From NCBI GenBank assembly GCA_020633625.1, contig JACKDJ010000009.1, positions 70,337 to 134,336 of the forward strand: a stretch of DNA of 64,000 bases. Reading direction: 5' to 3'. Numbering within the stretch: the stretch's first letter is position 1; every line of letters begins with the position of its first letter. The notes below the pieces were generated by a model, which saw only the letters and a list, made by a program, of their open reading frames with translations, was not told where the DNA came from and made no database searches. Both the position numbers and the translations under genes were made by a program. The stretch comes from Myxococcales bacterium (GTDB taxonomy: Bacteria > Myxococcota_A > Bradymonadia > REDH01). This document shows, in pieces, positions 1 through 8,116 of this stretch.

Positions 1-98
1 TCGAGCTCGCGAAGCGCCTCGGCTCCGAGACGACCGCCGCGTTCGTGAACGGGATCCTCGACCAGATCCGTCGGGATCTGGAGATCCCATTCGAGTGA
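1..98 (+). CDS. nusB: NusB transcription antitermination factor, C-terminal end (partial)
   Basis: The reading frame beginning at base 3 is open from the window edge and encodes 31 residues before a TGA at 96-98. Its residues ELAKRLGSETTAAFVNGILD match the conserved end of NusB, where the FVNG(V/I)LD motif lies in the last helix. NusB binds the boxA RNA with S10 (NusE) and supports antitermination on rRNA operons. Only the end is present, so the start and RNA-binding residues cannot be checked. The stop overlaps the GTG start of the next gene by 2 bases, which suggests translational coupling. Confidence 0.8.
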   Translation, partial: ELAKRLGSETTAAFVNGILDQIRRDLEIPFE

Positions 99-757
99 GG
101 CTGCGCAGGCTCGGAGCGCGCGCTGCGCTCGCGACGTTGCTGCTCGGCGGATGCGCCGCCGACGACACTCCCCCGTTTCGGATCCGCGAGTACGGCGCTG
201 GTCTCGACGTCAGCACCGCCGGACGTCGCGTCGAGCTGGTAGACAGCGGCGGGCACCTCTGGGGGAAGCTGCGGGTCTCGCGCGGCGCCGTGCGCGTCTA
301 CGATGGCGACGCTAGGCGGCTCGGCACGGGGATGCTGCGGAGCGGAGCTGCGTCGGTGACGCGCGTCGACGGCTCCGTTCTCTGCGAGGGCGCCTACGCC
401 GACGATCGGATCGAGCTCCGCTGTGACGGCCAACCACTCGCCGCCGCCGCCGTCCCGAGCGGCGGACTGGAGCTGCGCGACGCCTCGGCCGTGATCGGAC
501 GCGTCGAGCCGCGCGGCGGGCGCGCGGTCGCATTGGCCGGTGCGACCGGCGCGGAGGTGGCCGTGGCCGAAGGGGCACAGCTCGAGCTTCGGACGCACCC
601 CGACGCCATTCTGCGACTGACGGAGCGTCCAGGTCGGGGGCTCGGCGACGCCGCGGCGCTGGCGATCTTGGCGCTCCCGGTCCGAGGTGCCTCCGAGGCG
701 GATGCGCGTCTCGTCACCGCGACGATCGCCGTGTGGTGGGCGTCGCGTTCGCGCTGA
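95..757 (+). CDS. Putative small lipoprotein, unknown function
   Basis: 220 residues from a GTG that overlaps the nusB stop. The N-terminus is a short basic and hydrophobic signal ending in the lipobox LLGGC (Cys20), so export and lipidation are likely. The mature part is rich in Gly, Ala, Arg and Val with short repeated beta-like stretches (for example GKLRVSRGAVRVYDGD), and has no catalytic motif I recognise. It resembles myxobacterial hypothetical lipoproteins only in general composition. The lipobox and the overlap with nusB support it as real. A strong hairpin follows it. Confidence 0.65.
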   Translation: MRLRRLGARAALATLLLGGCAADDTPPFRIREYGAGLDVSTAGRRVELVDSGGHLWGKLRVSRGAVRVYDGDARRLGTGMLRSGAASVTRVDGSVLCEGAYADDRIELRCDGQPLAAAAVPSGGLELRDASAVIGRVEPRGGRAVALAGATGAEVAVAEGAQLELRTHPDAILRLTERPGRGLGDAAALAILALPVRGASEADARLVTATIAVWWASRSR

Positions 758-791
758 GGCTGGCGGCCGCTCGCTGCGCCCAAGACATGGA

Positions 792-849
792 CCCACGAAA
801 GCGGCAGAGGCCGACGCGAGTCTCGCGTCGGCCTCTGCCGTGTCGTGGG
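792..849. terminator. Strong bidirectional hairpin between convergent genes
   Basis: A perfect 18-bp inverted repeat (cggcagaggccgacgcga at 802-819 and its complement at 823-840) encloses a 3-base loop. Outside a small internal loop, a second 7-bp stem (cccacga at 792-798, tcgtggg at 843-849) continues the structure. It lies between a plus-strand lipoprotein gene and a minus-strand lipoprotein gene that face each other. There is no T-tract on either side, so it may act as a Rho-assisted terminator or an mRNA 3'-end stabiliser. Confidence 0.65.
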
Positions 850-904
850 CTCCGAGAGGAGTCCCGAGGGGCGCGCCGCCCTGTGACGGGGCGGCGCGGG
901 TGCG

Positions 905-2917
905 TCAGGACTCGTGGGGCGGGATGAGGTTCACGACCGTGCAGCCGCAGGAGAGCGGACCGTCGGCCGAGAACGGGCCGCCGAACGGCCCGATGCAGGC
1001 GATCAGCCGCGCGCAGTCGAACTCAGTGCTGCCGCCGCTGATGCACGCATCCAGCAGGTCGCCGAACAGGAAGTCGTCGCAGTGCGGCGGGTCGTCCTGG
1101 GCCGGGCACAGGTCGAAGCAGTCGAGGTAGCCGTCGCTGTCGGAGTCCGTGTCGGCCGCGCCGCAGCCGCACGCGCCGGGGTCGGTCTTGAACTCGTCGT
1201 CGGGGCAGCCGTCGTTGCAGTCGGGGGTACCGTCGGAGTCGGAGTCGGTGTCAGCGATACCGCAGCCGCACACGCCCGCGTCCGTCTTGAACTCGTCGTC
1301 GGGGCAGCCGTCGTTGCAGTCGGGGGTGCCGTCGGAGTCGGTGTCGGAGTCGGCGTGGCCGCAGCCGCACACGCCCGCGTCCGTCTTGAACTCGTCGTCG
1401 GGGCAGCCGTCGTTGCAGTCGGGGGTGCCGTCGGAGTCGGAGTCGGTGTCGGCCGTGCCGCAGCCGCAGATGCCGGGGTCGGTCTTGAACTCGTCGTTGG
1501 GGCAGGAGTCGACGCAGTCGGGGGTGCCGTCGAGGTCAGCGTCCGGCTGTGGTCCACAGACGCCGCAGATGCCCGGGAAGTCGTCGTTGCAGCCGCAGGG
1601 GCCGGGGAACCAGCCACCCGGCCAGGACGGGCAGAAGTCGACGCAGTCGGGGGCAGAGTCAAAGTCCGAGTCCGTGTCCGGGGTGCCACAGCCGCAGATG
1701 CCCTCGTCCGTCTTGAACTCGTCGGTCGGGCAGCCGTCGATGCAGTCTGGGGAGCCGTCGAGGTCGGCGTCGGGCTGCTCACCGCAGACACCGCAGACGC
1801 CGGGGGTCTCCTCGCTGCAGCCGCAGGGGCCGGGCGAGGTGCCGCCGTCCCAGTCCGGGCAGTCGTCGTTGCAGTCCGCCGTGCCGTCGAAGTCGGAGTC
1901 GATGTCGGGGGCGCCGCAGCCGCACTGACCGGACTCGGTCTTGAACTCGTCGTAGGGGCACTCGTCGACGCAGTCGGGGGTGCCGTCGTGGTCGGCGTCG
2001 GGCTGCTCACCGCAGACACCGCAGACGCCGGGGGTCTCGAAGGTGCAGCCGCAGGGGCCGGGCGACGTTCCGCCGTCCCAGTCGGGGCAGCTGTCGTTGC
2101 AGTCGGCGGTTCCGTCGAGGTCGGTGTCGGTATCGGCGATGCCGCAGCCGCACTGGCCCGGGTCCGTCTTGAGCGGGTCCTCCGGACAGAGGTCGGGCGG
2201 GCCTTCACACGAGTCGACGATGCCGTTCGAGTTCAGGTCGGTGAAGCCGGCGTCGCCGGGGCAGGGAAGCGTCCCCGTTCCGGTGGCCGAGTTTCCGGCC
2301 GTCACGTCTGCGTACAGCGCGTACGAGCCGCACACGTCGTGGCTCGGCGTGTCGCAGGTGGTGACCGGCACCGTCGCCAGCCACGTGGCGTTGGTCTGCG
2401 GGAGGCCATTGGCGGGGAACACCGGCCGGACCTCGCTGGCGCACGCGGACGACGCGCCGATGAAGTAGCGGACGGTCACCGACGAGGGCACGAGGATCGA
2501 GATCGAGCGCGACCACTTTCCGCCCGTGCGGGGCAGCTCGACGGTCGTCGCGCCGCCACCGTTCACGCTGTAGGTGGCGCACACGGCCTCGGCACCGGCC
2601 GGAGGAGCGGCGAGCTGCTGAACGCGGAACTGGACGGACGTCGGGGTCCCGATCGCCTTGTCGTCGCTGTCGTCGCCGGCGGCGGCGATCAGAAGGTCGG
2701 TCAGCGTCGCCTCGGTCCACGCTTCGCTCGTCACCGCCGTGTCGAGCTGCGCGGCGTCGCCGAGCTCGACGAGGGCCCACGTCGTCAATGTCCCGACTTC
2801 GGCGATGATCTCGCCGTCAGCGCGCGACGCGAGCGGAGCGGCCTCCCAGCGACCTGTCGCAGCGTTCAGCCCCACGACCGCGAGGCGATCGAGCGCGCCG
2901 GGCGCGCGGTACCCGCC
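905..2917 (-). CDS. Cys/Asp-rich repeat lipoprotein, main C-terminal part (downstream of a frameshift)
   Basis: This frame carries at least 656 residues (nearest start is a GTG at 2875) and reads in phase upstream to about 2917. About 200 N-terminal residues are followed by a long array of Ca-binding-like modules resembling thrombospondin type 3 repeats, of the form DTDSDGTPDCNDGCPDDEFK followed by a CGCG motif. Two module types occur: a 33-residue short unit, nearly identical in tandem copies, and a longer one with a WDGGTSPGPCGC segment. The natural start is probably the lipoprotein start at 3294, in another frame. Such proteins are secreted or surface-bound, with acidic loops thought to bind calcium. 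No enzyme domain is visible. Function unknown. Confidence 0.75.
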   Translation of the reverse strand, partial: GGYRAPGALDRLAVVGLNAATGRWEAAPLASRADGEIIAEVGTLTTWALVELGDAAQLDTAVTSEAWTEATLTDLLIAAAGDDSDDKAIGTPTSVQFRVQQLAAPPAGAEAVCATYSVNGGGATTVELPRTGGKWSRSISILVPSSVTVRYFIGASSACASEVRPVFPANGLPQTNATWLATVPVTTCDTPSHDVCGSYALYADVTAGNSATGTGTLPCPGDAGFTDLNSNGIVDSCEGPPDLCPEDPLKTDPGQCGCGIADTDTDLDGTADCNDSCPDWDGGTSPGPCGCTFETPGVCGVCGEQPDADHDGTPDCVDECPYDEFKTESGQCGCGAPDIDSDFDGTADCNDDCPDWDGGTSPGPCGCSEETPGVCGVCGEQPDADLDGSPDCIDGCPTDEFKTDEGICGCGTPDTDSDFDSAPDCVDFCPSWPGGWFPGPCGCNDDFPGICGVCGPQPDADLDGTPDCVDSCPNDEFKTDPGICGCGTADTDSDSDGTPDCNDGCPDDEFKTDAGVCGCGHADSDTDSDGTPDCNDGCPDDEFKTDAGVCGCGIADTDSDSDGTPDCNDGCPDDEFKTDPGACGCGAADTDSDSDGYLDCFDLCPAQDDPPHCDDFLFGDLLDACISGGSTEFDCARLIACIGPFGGPFSADGPLSCGCTVVNLIPPHES
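1150..1545 (-). repeat. Tandem 99-bp coding repeats
   Basis: The string gtcttgaactcgtcg recurs at 1185, 1284, 1383 and 1482, exactly 99 bases apart, with nearly identical sequence between copies. Each unit encodes 33 residues of the DEFKTD-CGCG-DTDSDSDGTPDC module in the repeat lipoprotein gene. Related, less regular and longer units continue to about 2190. Near-identity at the DNA level implies recent duplication or ongoing gene conversion. Confidence 0.85.
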
Positions 2918-3294
2918 CAGGCGAGGCGAATGTACAGGGGGCCGTCGAGAACCGCGTCGTCGGCGTTGACACCGAACGTGCGCACGGTGCGCGTGTCGCG
3001 GACGAAGACGGCGTCGCGGGCCTCGACCTGGAGGCCGGCCAGCGCCGAGTCGGCGTTGAGCACCGGCAGGGGGGCCATGAGTCCGACGCGGATGCCGTTC
3101 AGGTTCGCCTCGGAGAAGAGCTCGTTTTCGACGAGCGCCGCTCGATCGGCTGCCGTGATGCTGATGCCGGCGCTCGGCGTGGAGGCTGTCTCAGCCGCCG
3201 GCGCCGAGGCCTGCTCGTACTGACCGCAGGCCGTGAGGCTCGCTGCCAGCACACCGATGGATCCGACGCTCGCGCGCCACGTTCGCGTTCCCAT
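2866..3294 (-). CDS. Repeat lipoprotein, N-terminal part (upstream of a frameshift)
   Basis: The ATG at 3294, preceded by a gggag ribosome site, starts a signal peptide with the lipobox ASLTAC. After about 120 residues the frame reads LYIRLAWAG and then soon stops at 2866. The neighbouring frame continues as YRAPGALDRLAVVGLNAATG, which joins naturally to LYIRLAWAG. One base therefore seems to be missing near 2911-2918, in the run cccgccc. The two parts together would give a secreted lipoprotein of close to 790 residues. Whether this is a sequencing error, a phase-variable tract or a real mutation cannot be told from one sequence. Confidence 0.7.
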   Translation of the reverse strand: MGTRTWRASVGSIGVLAASLTACGQYEQASAPAAETASTPSAGISITAADRAALVENELFSEANLNGIRVGLMAPLPVLNADSALAGLQVEARDAVFVRDTRTVRTFGVNADDAVLDGPLYIRLAWAGTARPARSIASRSWG

Positions 3295-3399
3295 TGGAGT
3301 CTCCCGCAACCAGGAATGATCAGGCCGAAGCCCAGCGATACATTGACGACGGGGCCGAGAGTTGTCCAATGATTTTGCACTACGTGCGAGGCGTGCCGG

Positions 3400-3512
3400 A
3401 GCCTACATTTCCACCGCTGTCGGGTGAAGTGTGCCCCGCGCATTCTGGCGGAGCGAGGGCGGATCCCGGCTGTGTACGCAGACGCACATTTCCGCTGCCG
3501 TGGGGCAAGCGT
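3400..3512. repeat. Imperfect direct repeat in intergenic DNA
   Basis: The octamer acatttcc begins at 3405 and again at 3486. Each copy sits in a longer similar context (ccgctgtcgggtgaagtg versus gctgccgtggggcaagcg). The pair lies 81 bases apart in the 248-base gap between the L,D-transpeptidase gene and the repeat lipoprotein gene, both on the minus strand. It could be a pair of protein-binding sites or a remnant of duplication. Confidence 0.35.
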
Positions 3513-3542
3513 GGCGTCGGGGCAGGGCGAGGCGACCGAACG

Positions 3543-5516
3543 CTACCGCGCGACTGCCTGCTCCCGCGCGTCGACCAGCGGACGATCGAGCCGATATGGA
3601 TCGGCGAGGAAGTTCATCCGCCCCTCGTCGTCGCCGCGGACAGTGTAGTACTCGATGTGAATCGGGATGGGGTGCTCGAGCCCGACCCACTGCTCGCCCT
3701 CGAGATCGAGCTGCCGGCGGATGTAGGACTGCGCCGCCGACTGGCTCCAGCCCCGGTCGGTCATCAGCAGCACCTCCGCGAGGCGAAGCGGCTCGTGCAC
3801 GCGCATGCAGCCGTGGGAGTAGGCGCGCGTCGGCCGGTCGAAGAGGTGCTTCGTCGGCGTGTCGTGCATGTAGACGTCGTGCTCGTTGGGGAAGAGGAAC
3901 TTCACCACGCCGAGGGCGTTGCCGGGACCGGGAAGCTGGCGCAGCCACTCGCGCCCGTTCTCGTTCGCGATTTCGAACCCGTTCTCGGCGAGCCAGTTCG
4001 GGTTCGCCTCGATCTCTGGGTCGTACTCCTCCTCGCGGATCGTGTCGGGGACGTTCCAATAGGGGTTGAAGACGAGGAACTCCATCTGGTCGCTGAACAG
4101 TGGCGTCTGGCCGCGCGCGTTGCCGTCGGCGTCGCGCCGCCCCTGGTCGCGGCCCACGATCACACGCCAGCGATACGTGCGAGTGTCGCCCTCCCAGAGC
4201 TCCGCATAGAAGTCCGCGACGTTCACGAAGATGTGACGCTGCCCGACGCTCTGCGCCCGGCGAGTCTCGCGCCAGCGATCCATCGTCACCAGGATCTGGG
4301 CAATCCGACGCTCGACCGGGATGTTCAGCGACGCGACCATCTCCGCGCCAACCTCACCGTTCGTGATCATCTGGTGGGTCGCCTGGTATGCCTCGACCGC
4401 GGCCTCGAGCCCCTCGTCGAACGTCGTCTCGTCGAGCGGCTCGACAGCGTACCCCTCCGCCGCCAGTCGGCGACGAAGCGCCGCGACGGAGTTTCCTCGA
4501 TCGCCGTGCTCGAGCGTGCCGCTGATCGACACCGGCTCCCAGCCCCCCGCCGCTCGGAAGCCCTCGTATCGCGCGAGCCCTTCAACGAGGCGGGGATACT
4601 GCTCGAATCCCGGTCGAAGCGCGGCCAACTCGGCTGCGAAGCCATCCGCCTCGCCGCGCCGAAACGCCGCGCCGGCGAGCGACCGCTCGATCTCGTCGCG
4701 CTGTCGCGCGTCTGACGGGCGCCACCCCGCCGCTGCCGCCTCGTCGGGAGTGATGTAGTTGAAGTTGGCCAGCCGATTCGTGACGGCATACCGAACGAAA
4801 CCTGCCGCCAGGATCAGCTCCAGCTCCGGTCCCATCTCCGCGACGCGGGAGAGCTGCTCCGTCAGACCGCTGATGGCCTCTGCGAAACCGGGCACCGGGT
4901 TGGTCGCGCCGGCCGTCGCGATCACGTCGAACACGGCGTCGACGGCCGGGAGGGTCCCGTCCAGCGCGGCGTTGTTCATCATGAAGGCCAAGAGCGCCTG
5001 TTCGTCGTCACGGGTGAGCTGCAGATGTCCCAGCAGCGCGGTCGTGTCGCCGGACGCTTCGAACGCGGCCAGCTTCTCTGCGAGGAGGTCCGAGTGCATC
5101 GGCGCCGGGTCCAGTCCCTCTCGCGCCGCACCGAGGATTGCGTCGGCGACCGCGCGCCCGTCCGGCGACAGACGCCCGCCCATGACGAACAGGTGGCCGT
5201 AGTCGCGCTCCGCGAACAACAGCGTCACCAGCTCGCGGACCTTGGGATCCGGCTCGAACGAAAGGCGGCCTTGTTCGACGAGCGCGCGGACGCTCGGCGC
5301 GTGAGCGAGCGTCTCCGCGCGCTCCACCGCCATCGAAGGCGCCGCGACCGAGAACGTCCGAACGAAGTGTTCGGCTTGCTGAGACTGGATCGATGCCGCC
5401 AACGCGGCCGCACGCGACGGCAGCTCCGGTGGCGCGCACTGCGCGCCGGCGAGCGCGAGCGCCCCCGCCGCGAACAGCGCTGTGACCCCGAGGTTGGCTC
5501 GCTTTGATGTGCTCAT
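3543..5516 (-). CDS. L,D-transpeptidase of the YcbB type
   Basis: 657 residues. The ATG at 5516 follows a clear AGGAGG. The protein has an N-terminal signal sequence, a long helical middle, a peptidoglycan-binding segment around residue 330 (GDRGNSVAALRRRLAAEGY), and a C-terminal YkuD catalytic domain. That domain includes HIFVNVADFYAELWE and the active-site motif SHGCMR, with catalytic Cys570. L,D-transpeptidases form 3-3 crosslinks in peptidoglycan or attach proteins to it, in the periplasm. The large N-terminal extension and the YcbB-like region before the catalytic domain match LdtD-like enzymes. The nearest upstream gene on the same strand is a membrane kinase, 84 bases away. The Cys before APPELP is not in a good lipobox. 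Confidence 0.88.
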   Translation of the reverse strand: MSTSKRANLGVTALFAAGALALAGAQCAPPELPSRAAALAASIQSQQAEHFVRTFSVAAPSMAVERAETLAHAPSVRALVEQGRLSFEPDPKVRELVTLLFAERDYGHLFVMGGRLSPDGRAVADAILGAAREGLDPAPMHSDLLAEKLAAFEASGDTTALLGHLQLTRDDEQALLAFMMNNAALDGTLPAVDAVFDVIATAGATNPVPGFAEAISGLTEQLSRVAEMGPELELILAAGFVRYAVTNRLANFNYITPDEAAAAGWRPSDARQRDEIERSLAGAAFRRGEADGFAAELAALRPGFEQYPRLVEGLARYEGFRAAGGWEPVSISGTLEHGDRGNSVAALRRRLAAEGYAVEPLDETTFDEGLEAAVEAYQATHQMITNGEVGAEMVASLNIPVERRIAQILVTMDRWRETRRAQSVGQRHIFVNVADFYAELWEGDTRTYRWRVIVGRDQGRRDADGNARGQTPLFSDQMEFLVFNPYWNVPDTIREEEYDPEIEANPNWLAENGFEIANENGREWLRQLPGPGNALGVVKFLFPNEHDVYMHDTPTKHLFDRPTRAYSHGCMRVHEPLRLAEVLLMTDRGWSQSAAQSYIRRQLDLEGEQWVGLEHPIPIHIEYYTVRGDDEGRMNFLADPYRLDRPLVDAREQAVAR

Positions 5517-5600
5517 GACGCCTCCTGCTCCTTACACGCTAGTGGCGCAGGAAGCGCGACGCAAAGTTCGGCCCCTCATCGCGACCCGTGGGGGGCAGAG

Positions 5601-7973
5601 CTACTCGACGGCGACGAACGTCTCGCCCTCGCGTCGGTAGCGCAGCGTGTTCGGGCCGGGCGCCAGCTCGACCTCGAAACGACCGCGCGCGCGACCGGCC
5701 TCGTCTGTGTACTGGAACGCGACGCGCCACCGTCCAGCCTCGACCGGCACGTCCACGACGGGGGTCCGGAGCTGACGGGCCCCCGGAGAACCATGGCGGA
5801 TCCGCTCGACCAGGACCATCGCGTCGGCCGGCTCCACCTCGATCGTCAGCGTCGCCGGCGCCGCGGTAAGCGGGACCAGGATCGCGTTGACGCCCAGCTG
5901 CCCCAGCCGCCAGTCCACGGCGCGGTCGGCGGCGACGTAGTCCGGCGCGACGACGTGGACGAGAGTGGGCCCGAAGCCCCGCGCGGTATACAGCCCGCCG
6001 CCCACGCCGGATTCGCCACCGACGTCGACGCCCGCGTCGACCGGAGACGCCGTTACGCGGAGAAGGCTCGAGGGGGCCGCTCCGACGTCGGGGGACAGCT
6101 CGAGCGTCACTTCGCCAGACGACGCCGGCCCCCGCCACAGCGGTGCGCGTACGTACGCGGCCGAATCCCGGAAGCCGACGTACCGCGCAGTGATCAGCTG
6201 GTCCTGCAGCGCTGGGACGTCGACCGTCAGCGGTGCGGTGCCAACCGCCGTCCCGTTGACCAACACTTCGGCGGCGACGCGGTCTCCGGCAGCGCTTCGC
6301 ACACGCACCTCGACGCGACCTCGTCCCGGGCCCGGCCCGGTGTCGGTCGCGGCACCCGAACCGTCCGATGCGCTGCCCGTCCCCTCCGGTGCGTCGGATG
6401 CGGGGTCGACGTTCGGCGAGAACGGCTGCAGGCTGGCAGCCACCGCCTCGCCGGGGTTCGCGCTGACGTACTCGGTCCTGAAGCCCTCGAGGTGGAGGGA
6501 GACAACGCTGGTGCCGCCCGCTGGCACGGGAACATCGGCCGGGGTTACAGCGCGGGCCGCGACGCCGTTGACCGCGATCGCCGCGCCAGGCGGCTCCGAC
6601 GTCACCGTTGTCGCCACGAGCTCGGGCGTCGCTCGTGGCGGCGGGGGGGCAACGGTGTCAGCGACGGGGACCGGCGGCGCGTCGACGGTCGCCGGCGGTG
6701 CGGCGGGGGTGCCTGCTCCGCCACGCAGCACGGCCATGGCGCCGAGCACGACGACGAGCGCAGCGACGAGGGCGAGAACAGCCCGCGCTGTGCCACCGCG
6801 CGACGTGGCGCCGAAGCCGTCGGCCAGGTCCGGCAGCTCGACGACCGCGGAGGCGCCGGGGTCGTCCGGGCTCGGGACCGCTGCCGACTTCAACGCAGCA
6901 GACGCCTCGCTCGGCGGCGCCGCAGAGGTGGGCTCGGAGCCGGGCGCGTTCGGGTCGGTCATCGTGGACACCGTGGCGGGGGGGCGCGGGGCGAGGGAGG
7001 AGGGGGTCTCGGGCCCGCCATGCGGGACGCCGAGGGCATCGAGCGCGGCGATGCGGTCTGCGAACACTCGAGAGGCGAGGGCGCCGACCGCGGCGGTCGT
7101 GCCGCCTTCCAGCGAAGCGAGCACGCCTTCGAGGTCGTCTGCGAGCTCGCCCGCAGAGGCGTGGCGTGCCCGCGGGTCCGCGCTGAGCGCTCGCATGACG
7201 GCCGCCTCGAGCGCAGGCGGGTAGTCGGCGACGAGCGTCGACGGGGGCGGCACGTCCGCGCTCGCGATGGCGGCGATCGTCGCGATATCGCTGTCCTCGC
7301 GAAAGAGGCGCTGCCCGACGGTGAACTCGTGGAGCACAACGCCGAGCGAGAACAGGTCGGAGCGGGCGTCGACGGGGAGGCCCTGCACCTGCTCGGGGCT
7401 CATGTAGGCGAACTTGCCCTTGAGCTGGCCGGCGCGCGCCCGCTGGAACTGTCTGCCGAGCTTCGCGATGCCGAAGTCGACGACGGTCACGCCGCCGTCG
7501 AAGCGCACCATGATGTTGGGTGGAGACACGTCGCGGTGGACGAGGCCGAGCGGCTGCTGGCCAACGGGGTCGCGGGCGGTGTGTGCGTAGTGGAGCCCGC
7601 GGGCGGCGTCGGCGACGACTCGTGTGACCGCTGCGATCGGGAGCGCGACGTGGTGCTTCGCGGCCGCCTGCGCGAGTCGTCGCAGGTCCTCGCCCCACAC
7701 GTAGCTCATCGCCAGATACAGCTCCCCGTCGATCTCGCCATGCCCGAGAGTCTGTACGACGTTGGGGTGCACGAGGTGTTCGGCGACCGCGGCTTCGGCC
7801 AGAAACAGCTCTCGGAGCTCCGGGTCGGCCGCGAGCGCAGGGAGGATGCGCTTTACGACGAGCTCTCGCCCGGGGGGGTCGCCGTGGAGTCGAGCGAGCC
7901 ACGTGACGGCCATGCCACCAACAGCGAGGCGCTCGAGCAGCTCGAAGGGGCCGAATCGTTCGGGAGGTTGCAT
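5601..7973 (-). CDS. Membrane Ser/Thr protein kinase with PEGA-like C-terminal region
   Basis: 790 residues. The N-terminal 270 residues are a Hanks-type kinase: glycine loop LAVGGMAVTWLA, Lys41 in VVKR, catalytic HRDVSPPN (Asp148, Asn153), DFG at 166-168 and an APE-like YMSPEQ. An Ala/Pro-rich linker leads to one transmembrane helix near residue 400 (AVLALVAALVVVLGAMAVL). The extracytoplasmic half contains beta-rich segments with PPGAAIAVNG and related strings, typical of PEGA domains. Kinases of this build are abundant in myxobacteria and are thought to sense or bind at the envelope. It is divergent from glpX. Its substrate is unknown, but the nearby L,D-transpeptidase makes a cell-wall role possible. 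Confidence 0.88.
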   Translation of the reverse strand: MQPPERFGPFELLERLAVGGMAVTWLARLHGDPPGRELVVKRILPALAADPELRELFLAEAAVAEHLVHPNVVQTLGHGEIDGELYLAMSYVWGEDLRRLAQAAAKHHVALPIAAVTRVVADAARGLHYAHTARDPVGQQPLGLVHRDVSPPNIMVRFDGGVTVVDFGIAKLGRQFQRARAGQLKGKFAYMSPEQVQGLPVDARSDLFSLGVVLHEFTVGQRLFREDSDIATIAAIASADVPPPSTLVADYPPALEAAVMRALSADPRARHASAGELADDLEGVLASLEGGTTAAVGALASRVFADRIAALDALGVPHGGPETPSSLAPRPPATVSTMTDPNAPGSEPTSAAPPSEASAALKSAAVPSPDDPGASAVVELPDLADGFGATSRGGTARAVLALVAALVVVLGAMAVLRGGAGTPAAPPATVDAPPVPVADTVAPPPPRATPELVATTVTSEPPGAAIAVNGVAARAVTPADVPVPAGGTSVVSLHLEGFRTEYVSANPGEAVAASLQPFSPNVDPASDAPEGTGSASDGSGAATDTGPGPGRGRVEVRVRSAAGDRVAAEVLVNGTAVGTAPLTVDVPALQDQLITARYVGFRDSAAYVRAPLWRGPASSGEVTLELSPDVGAAPSSLLRVTASPVDAGVDVGGESGVGGGLYTARGFGPTLVHVVAPDYVAADRAVDWRLGQLGVNAILVPLTAAPATLTIEVEPADAMVLVERIRHGSPGARQLRTPVVDVPVEAGRWRVAFQYTDEAGRARGRFEVELAPGPNTLRYRREGETFVAVE

Positions 7974-8116
7974 GAGAATCCGGCGAGGGTGACGTCGGTC
8001 TAGTGCGGTCGAGCGCTTCGGCGCAACCGCGTCACGCCTTCGCGCTCGCGGGCACGCGGGCCGCGTGCTATTGGCGCCGCCACCAGCCTCATCCGCTCAG
8101 CCCAACGGAGCACCGA

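Noticed and set aside
1150..1545. Possible CRISPR array
   Set aside because: The repeats are 99-base coding units with no short repeat-spacer pattern and no cas genes nearby.
914..3223. A plus-strand open frame of 769 codons opposite the repeat lipoprotein
   Set aside because: It is the antisense of the Cys/Asp modules and consists of Val/Gly/Ala repeats; it has no signal or domain.
3543..5516. L,D-transpeptidase as a lipoprotein
   Set aside because: The Cys in GAQCAPP lacks a small residue at the required position, so a normal signal peptide is more likely.
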